Assembly (NCBI GenBank): GCA_948437895.1
Contig: CAOJKK010000011.1
Location: 1 to 49,560 of the forward strand
Direction: 5' to 3'
Origin: an uncultured Clostridium sp.
GTDB lineage: Bacteria; Bacillota; Clostridia; TANB77; CAG-508
DNA length: 49,560 bases
Part shown: positions 44,934 to 49,560 of the stretch, piece after piece
How the letters are laid out: each line of letters opens with the position of its first letter
Position numbering within the stretch: the stretch's first letter is position 1
Notes under the pieces: generated by a model
Seen by the model: the letters and a program-made list of their open reading frames with translations, nothing else
The model's database searches: none
What the model was told of the DNA's origin: nothing
Program-made: the position numbers and the translations under genes

Positions 44934-46593
44934 ATGAAAGCAGAAGATAAAGTAAGAAAAGAAAAAGGAACATCTTTTATGAAAAATGTTGCAATGCTTA
45001 TGATTGCACAAATTTTAATAAAAGTTTTAGGATTTGTATATAGACTAGTAATAATAAATGTAGATGGTTTTGGAGATGTTGGTAATGGATATTATGATGC
45101 TGGCTACACTGTATACTCTCTACTACTTACATTATCATCAGTAGGAATACCTACAGTAATATCAAAATTGGTATCAGAAAGAGATTCAATTGGTGACCAT
45201 AGAGGAGCATATAGAATATTTAAAACATCATTAAAGATATTTACTGCAATAGGAGCATTTTTCTCAATAGCATTATTCTTTGGAGCAGAATTTATTGCAA
45301 CTAAAGTGCTAAATGTACCAGATGTAAAATATGTGTTAATGGTACTTTCGCCAGCTATAATGTTTGTTGCATCATCATCAGTAATTAGAGGATATTTTGC
45401 AGGACTTGGTAGCCAAAAAGCTACAAGTGTATCACAAACATTAGAACAATTCTTTAACTGTTTACTTACAATAACATTTGTATATGCATTAGTAGGAAAA
45501 GATCCTGCTGTAATGGCTGCAGGAGGTAATGTTTCTACCACGCTTGCTATTTTAATTTCTTTTGCATATTTGTATATTTTCTATAAAAGAAGAAAAAAAG
45601 GAATTATGGCAGATTGTGAAGCTCAAACTGTACTTCAAGAAGATAAAACAACAGGAAAGATTATAAAGACGATTTTTGCAATATCAATACCAATGACACT
45701 AGGATCATTAATATCAGTTATTAATAGCATGATAGATACTGTTACAATAAGTAACTGTATACAAACAGCTTTTTCACGGAATGATAGAGGGTGGAAAGGC
45801 TGCACTAGAAGCTAAAGCAATGGAACTGTCAGGATTATTATCAAAAGTAGTTACAATAATACATTTGCCACTTGCAATAACAGGAGCGTTTTGTACAGCA
45901 TTAGTTCCAGCGATTTCTTCAGCAATATCAGTAAAAGATTATGACTCTGTAAATAAAAGATTATCATTTTCATTCTTTGCATCAATACTTATTATAATGC
46001 CATGTGCTGCAGGATTATTAGCACTTGCTAAACCTATATTACAATTAATATATCCAGCTGCATCAAATGGAGATATTATATTAATGTATAGTACAATAAC
46101 AATGATATTTGTATCATTGAACTATGTTGTAGAAGGTGGATTATATGGGTTTGGAAAAGTTCATATTCCAGCAATAGCTTTGGCAATAGGATCTGTTGTA
46201 AAATTAATAATGAATATAGTATTAATAAGTAATCCAAATATAAATATATTAGGTGCTGTATTTAGTGCAATAGCAAGTCAAATAATATTATTTGTAATAT
46301 GTATGTACTATTTAAATAAAGAGATAAAATTAAAAATGAACTTAAAAGACCATGTTCTAAAACCAATAATTGCATCAGGAATTATGGGAGTAATAGTCTA
46401 TTTTGCATATAGATTGTTAATAACGCAAGTAGGAAATTCTATATCAACAATAATATCTATATTTATTGGTATGATTTCATATGTACTAATAGTATTATTA
46501 ATGAAGTTACTTACAAAAGAAGATATATATATGGTACCATTTGGAACTAAAATATATAGTTTACTAGTTAAATTAAGAATATATAAAGAATAA
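44934..46593 (+). CDS. SpoVB/MurJ-like polysaccharide or lipid II flippase, with +1 shift
   Basis: This MOP-superfamily membrane transporter has 552 residues after the shift and about 14 hydrophobic helices. Typical segments are MLMIAQILIKVLGFVYRL at the N-terminus, YSLLLTLSSVGIPTVISKLVSE, SSSVIRGYFAG, ISIPMTLGSLISVINSMIDT and a C-terminal basic end. SpoVB-type proteins move cell-wall or spore-cortex precursors across the membrane. GGAAGG precedes the ATG. CGG at codon 282 splits the frame between the seventh-helix region and LSGLLSKVVTIIHLPLAITGAF. A REP-like palindrome starts right after the stop, and xthA follows. Confidence 0.9.
45777..45779 (+). other. CGG +1 recoding site 7 (flippase)
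   Basis: The context is TCA CGG AAT. The incoming frame ends at TAA 45813-45815. Skipping C45777 gives Q-T-A-F-S-G-M-I-E-G-G-K and rejoins the flippase frame. This is the one site preceded by A rather than T or C. Confidence 0.9.
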
Positions 46594-46628
46594 ATTCAAC
46601 AAAAGCGGTCTGTCCCCTTTTGTTGAAT
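46594..46628. repeat. REP-like palindrome E (flippase-xthA gap)
   Basis: ATTCAACAAAAGCGG (46594-46608) and CCCCTTTTGTTGAAT (46614-46628), loop TCTGT, one mismatch; it starts directly after the flippase stop codon. Confidence 0.88.
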
Positions 46629-46659
46629 CTTTTGAAATTTTTTAATAAGGAGATAATAA

Positions 46660-47415
46660 ATGAAACTTGTTTCTTGGAATGTAAATGGCCTAAGAGCAAT
46701 ATATAAAAAAGGATTTATTGATATATTTAAAGATTTGGATGCAGATATATTTTGTGTTCAAGAAACTAAAATGCAAGAAGGACAAATCGAGTTAGATTTA
46801 GATGGATACCATGAGTACTATAACTATGCAGAAAGAAAAGGATATTCAGGAACAGCAATATTTACTAAAAAGGAGCCATTAAATGTTAGTTGTGGGATAG
46901 GTGTAGAAGAACATGATAAAGAGGGAAGAGTAATTACATTAGAATTTGATGAATTTTATATGGTAAATTGCTATACTCCAAATTCAGGAAGAGAACTTGC
47001 AAGATTGGATTATAGAATGACTTGGGAGGATGCATTTAGAGGATATCTAAAAGAGTTAGATAGTAAGAAACCAGTAATAGTATGTGGTGATCTAAATGTG
47101 GCTCACACAGAAATAGATTTAAAGAATCCAAAGTCAAATAGAAAAAATGCTGGATTTACAGATAAAGAAAGAGGAAAAATAGATATGCTTTTGGAATCTG
47201 GGTTTATAGATACATTTAGAAAGATATATCCAGAAAAAGTTGGAGCATATACTTGGTGGTCATATATGTTTAATGCTAGAGCAAATAATGCAGGGTGGCG
47301 TATTGACTATTTCCTTACATCTGATAGAATAGGTGGGAATATAAAAGATGCATATATATATTCAGAAATAATGGGAAGTGATCATTGCCCAGTAGGTTTA
47401 GAAATAGATTTTTAA
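46660..47415 (+). CDS. xthA: Exodeoxyribonuclease III / AP endonuclease
   Basis: This DNA repair enzyme cuts at abasic sites and has 3'-5' exonuclease activity. The 251-residue product has the ExoIII signatures SWNVNGLRA (residues 4-12), FCVQETKMQ with the metal-binding Glu, NCYTPNSG, CGDLNVAHTEIDL, WRIDYFLTS and GSDHCPVGLEI with the catalytic Asp-His. AAGGAG precedes the ATG. The AI-2E-type transporter gene follows after 12 bases. Confidence 0.97.
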   Translation: MKLVSWNVNGLRAIYKKGFIDIFKDLDADIFCVQETKMQEGQIELDLDGYHEYYNYAERKGYSGTAIFTKKEPLNVSCGIGVEEHDKEGRVITLEFDEFYMVNCYTPNSGRELARLDYRMTWEDAFRGYLKELDSKKPVIVCGDLNVAHTEIDLKNPKSNRKNAGFTDKERGKIDMLLESGFIDTFRKIYPEKVGAYTWWSYMFNARANNAGWRIDYFLTSDRIGGNIKDAYIYSEIMGSDHCPVGLEIDF

Positions 47416-47427
47416 AAGGAGAAATTT

Positions 47428-48558
47428 ATGAAAGAAAAAAGAAATTGGACAAAGTGGATATATTGGTTCACATTTGCAGTAGCAGTAATATTTGTTTATA
47501 AAACATTAGACAACTTTAATGATATATCAGAGTGGGTTGGAAAACTAATATCAATATTAATGCCATTTTTGATGGGAATATTAATAGCATATTTATTCTA
47601 TATACCATGTAGGCAGATTGAGAGGCTGTATAAAAAAGCAAAACCTAAATTAATAAGTAAAAGAGCAAGAGGATTATCTGTAATTACAGTATATATTATA
47701 GCTATGTTGATATTAGTAATAGTTATAAATATTCTAATACCAGCACTTTCAAAGAGTGTAATGGATTTAGCAAACAATTTACCAGGATATTATAAAAATG
47801 CTATAGATTTTGTAAATAATATGCCAGAAGACACAATAATAAAAAAAGAAAGTGTTCAACAAATTATAAACAATCTACAGAAAATAGATATAACAAAAAT
47901 AATAACTCTTGATAATATAACAGACTACATTAACGGAGTAATTGGAGTAGCAAGTAGTATATTTAATATATTTGTATCACTAATTATGTCTGTATATATA
48001 TTATTAGAGAGAGGAGAAATACTAAAATTTATAAAAAAACTTGCAAGAGCAGTGTTTAAAGAAGAGACATGCAAGGCACTTGACAATTATTTTAAAAAAG
48101 CAAATAATATATTCTTTAAATTTATATCTAGTCAAGTAATAGATGCAATCGTAGTAGGAATAATTGTTTCAATAGCAATGTGGATTTTAGGAGTAAAATA
48201 TTGGGTATTACTTGGATTTATGATAGGACTATTTAATATAATACCATACTTTGGAGCAATAATAGCTGTAGCTATAGCTACATTAATCACTGTATTTACA
48301 GGCGGATTTACTAAAGCTCTTTGGATGCTTATAGTAGTAGTAATACTTCAACAATTAGATGCAAATATAATAAATCCAAAGATTATAGGAAATGCTTTAA
48401 AATTAAGCCCAATACTTGTAATATTCTCTGTAACAGTATTTGGGGCATATTTTGGAGTACTTGGAATGTTCCTAGCTGTTCCTATAATTGCAATAATAAA
48501 AATATTAGTTAATGACTTCATTGAATTCAGGATAAAAAAGAAAGAAAAAGTTTCTTAG
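47428..48558 (+). CDS. AI-2E family transporter
   Basis: The 376-residue polytopic protein has about eight membrane helices and the family's central soluble segment. Signature sequences are LMPFLMGILIAYLFYIPCRQIER, NLPGYYKNAIDFVNN, QVIDAIVVGIIVSIAMWILG, GLFNIIPYFGAIIA and LDANIINPKIIGNALKLSPI. Members export small molecules or act as Na+/H+ antiporters; the substrate here is unknown. It is probably cotranscribed with xthA. Confidence 0.92.
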   Translation: MKEKRNWTKWIYWFTFAVAVIFVYKTLDNFNDISEWVGKLISILMPFLMGILIAYLFYIPCRQIERLYKKAKPKLISKRARGLSVITVYIIAMLILVIVINILIPALSKSVMDLANNLPGYYKNAIDFVNNMPEDTIIKKESVQQIINNLQKIDITKIITLDNITDYINGVIGVASSIFNIFVSLIMSVYILLERGEILKFIKKLARAVFKEETCKALDNYFKKANNIFFKFISSQVIDAIVVGIIVSIAMWILGVKYWVLLGFMIGLFNIIPYFGAIIAVAIATLITVFTGGFTKALWMLIVVVILQQLDANIINPKIIGNALKLSPILVIFSVTVFGAYFGVLGMFLAVPIIAIIKILVNDFIEFRIKKKEKVS

Positions 48559-48573
48559 TATATTAGATAAAAT

Positions 48574-48625
48574 AAAAAAGACCATAGTTGCTAAAATAAG
48601 ATTTTAACAATTATGGTCTTTTTTA
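48574..48625 (+). terminator. Terminator after the AI-2E transporter gene
   Basis: AAAAAAGACCATAGTTG (48574-48590) pairs with CAATTATGGTCTTTTTT (48608-48624) with one G-U pair. Confidence 0.88.
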
Positions 48626-48655
48626 GTATAATTTTATAATAGCAAAAAGGCAGAG

Positions 48656-48684
48656 TTGCAAACTTATGTAAATTATGATATAAT
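48656..48684 (+). promoter_or_regulatory. Promoter of the gene at 48806
   Basis: TTGCAA, 17 bases, TATAAT with an extended TGA; it gives a leader of about 115 bases. Confidence 0.75.
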
Positions 48685-48723
48685 AACGGCTATAATATGG
48701 ATTACATCCAAATTATAATCTTC

Positions 48724-48793
48724 GTTTTACAGCTTTGAGGTCAGCATTGCAATTGTAATATAATATTACAATAAAGTAAAACAAATTTGTTTT
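48724..48793 (+). promoter_or_regulatory. Structured leader before the gene at 48806
   Basis: GTTTTAC (48724-48730) can pair with GTAAAAC (48776-48782) around a 21-base near-perfect palindrome ATTGTAATAT/ATATTACAAT (48752-48772). AAAACAAATTTGTTTT (48778-48793) lies just before the ribosome binding site and competes with the first pairing. No known riboswitch is recognised. Confidence 0.4.
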
Positions 48794-48805
48794 AGGAGGA
48801 ATTTT

Positions 48806-49294
48806 ATGAGAGTATTCAAAATTACAGGAAAGTTTCAACAAAATGGACGGTATAGTGATCTAAAGGAAGATTTTAAGGGATTTTTTGTGTTGGAAGACAA
48901 TAGTCAGGAGATTAAAGGCTATATGGAAGAACAATACAAATCCCATTATGATCCTATAAGGTATATATATGGTTTATATGATGAAACTGCAAACAAGCTT
49001 GTCTATCTGAAATTAACAAATGAAAGGACACTTTCTCCATTACTGTATGCATTTCCGGATTTGAATGAAGAAGGCGTATGGACATCATTTAGTCCAATGT
49101 TCGGAGGTTTCTTTGGATTGGGATTTTCTGATGGACTTGCAAAGGCTACAATTGAAGAGGTTACTGAAAATGTAGATGAACTCTCTCAAAAAGTACTTGA
49201 GGAATATGAACAAGTGCAGAATGTTGGATTAGAATTGAATGACATGTTAATTCAGGATGGCGTTGAGCCATATATGGATTTAACTATAAATTAA
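48806..49294 (+). CDS. Hypothetical protein, probably acquired
   Basis: The 162-residue soluble protein has no recognised family. It begins MRVFKITGKFQQNGRYSD, has a central beta-rich part (GFFVLEDNSQEIKGYMEEQY, IYGLYDETANKLVYLKL), a Gly/Phe-rich segment (MFGGFFGLGFSDG) and an acidic helical end. AGGAGG precedes the ATG. It has its own promoter, leader and terminator. Arg15 is CGG (48848-48850) and the composition is less AT-rich than flanking genes, placing it with the acquired set. Confidence 0.7.
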   Translation: MRVFKITGKFQQNGRYSDLKEDFKGFFVLEDNSQEIKGYMEEQYKSHYDPIRYIYGLYDETANKLVYLKLTNERTLSPLLYAFPDLNEEGVWTSFSPMFGGFFGLGFSDGLAKATIEEVTENVDELSQKVLEEYEQVQNVGLELNDMLIQDGVEPYMDLTIN

Positions 49295-49316
49295 TTTCAT
49301 ATTCAACAAAAAGGAA

Positions 49317-49346
49317 AATAGATTGTAGAAATACAATCTATTTTTT
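49317..49346 (+). terminator. Terminator of the gene at 48806
   Basis: AATAGATTGTA (49317-49327) and TACAATCTATT (49332-49342), loop GAAA, then a T run. Confidence 0.9.
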
Positions 49347-49428
49347 CTATATGTTTATTAAGTTAGTGGCTTAGTAATTTAATATGTAAATATTAAAATA
49401 TATAGGTAAAAAACGATAACTGAGTTTA

Positions 49429-49457
49429 TTGACAAAAAAAATGGTATATTTTATAAT
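49429..49457 (+). promoter_or_regulatory. Promoter of the prepilin-like gene
   Basis: TTGACA, 17 bases, TATAAT: perfect consensus about 50 bases before the ATG. Confidence 0.85.
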
Positions 49458-49507
49458 ATACATAAGAATAAAAAATTGGTAAAACATAAGAAAAAGGAGA
49501 TAAATTT

Positions 49508-49560
49508 ATGAGAGAGACTAAAGAGAGAGGAATAACATTAATAGCACTAATAATAACAAT
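49508..49560 (+). CDS. Prepilin-like protein, 5' end only
   Basis: Only 17 complete codons are in the window. The N-terminus (RETKERGITLIALIIT) has the type IV prepilin pattern: short charged leader ending in Gly, then a hydrophobic run. The usual Glu at position +5 of the mature part is not present (GITLIAL). AAAGGAG precedes the ATG. The gene continues past the window end. Confidence 0.6.
   Translation, partial: MRETKERGITLIALIIT

Noticed and set aside
870..45779. Sequencing or assembly error as the cause of the seven frame breaks.
   Set aside because: Random indels would not all add a C before GG, all create an in-frame CGG, and all restore a plausible Gly. It cannot be fully excluded without raw reads, so it is listed as the main refutation test.
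870..45779. CGG simply reassigned to another amino acid.
   Set aside because: Reassignment alone keeps the frame. At these sites the frame changes by one base, and family motifs require Gly from the GGN that follows the skipped C.
1..49560. CRISPR arrays, tRNA or rRNA genes, prophage or replication origin.
   Set aside because: No regularly spaced repeats, cloverleaf-like sequences, rRNA segments, phage structural genes or DnaA-box clusters were seen.

Overview
The window is AT-rich DNA from a spore-forming member of the Clostridia, probably an uncultured gut lineage. The evidence is strong AT bias with AGA as the main arginine codon, a YlbJ homologue, a SpoVB/MurJ-type flippase, a stand-alone Spo0A output domain, and Gram-positive-type surface proteins. 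No rRNA or tRNA genes were seen. The lineage call is inference.

Layout: 1-2194 is the 3' part of purL, followed by a metallo-hydrolase, leuS, an SDR/patatin pair, and two giant surface proteins (7921-17464). Next come a Na+/Ca2+ exchanger, a Spo0A-type DNA-binding protein, an M18 aminopeptidase and a REP-associated transposase. From 21619 to 26631 lies pyrimidine synthesis: pyrE diverges from pyrC-pyrF-pyrK-pyrD. An accessory block (26947-32449) holds a TelA-type operon and a radical SAM/SPASM enzyme next to a membrane protein with a Cys/Gly-rich tail. The rest is DUF1846-pyrG, ylbJ, a UDP-sugar pyrophosphorylase, a WG-repeat protein, acpS-tatD, lemA, a G5/transglycosylase protein, a small type I toxin-antitoxin-like locus, the flippase, xthA, an AI-2E transporter, an accessory gene and the start of a prepilin-like gene.

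The main discovery: seven reading-frame breaks occur in six otherwise intact, conserved host-type genes (purL twice, patatin, surface protein, exchanger, UDP-sugar pyrophosphorylase, flippase). Every break sits exactly at an in-frame CGG codon. Skipping the C, so that CGGN is read as GGN = Gly, restores the frame and usually a conserved glycine. By hand scan, CGG occurs in frame nowhere else in about 27 host-type genes, where arginine is AGA/AGG/CGT/CGA/CGC. Nine genes with different composition, which look acquired, use CGG as ordinary arginine seven times. This points to CGG being unassigned in the host and acting as a +1 frameshift codon, or being read by a four-base-decoding tRNA-Gly.

Other structure: palindromes with a GGGGACAGACCCC core flank the REP-associated transposase and recur just after stop codons, and one related copy lies in frame inside purL. 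At 44587-44841 two convergent consensus promoters, a shared bidirectional terminator, a 23-residue hydrophobic ORF with a strong ribosome binding site, and a direct repeat covering its start codon match the plan of a par/Fst-type toxin-antitoxin locus.
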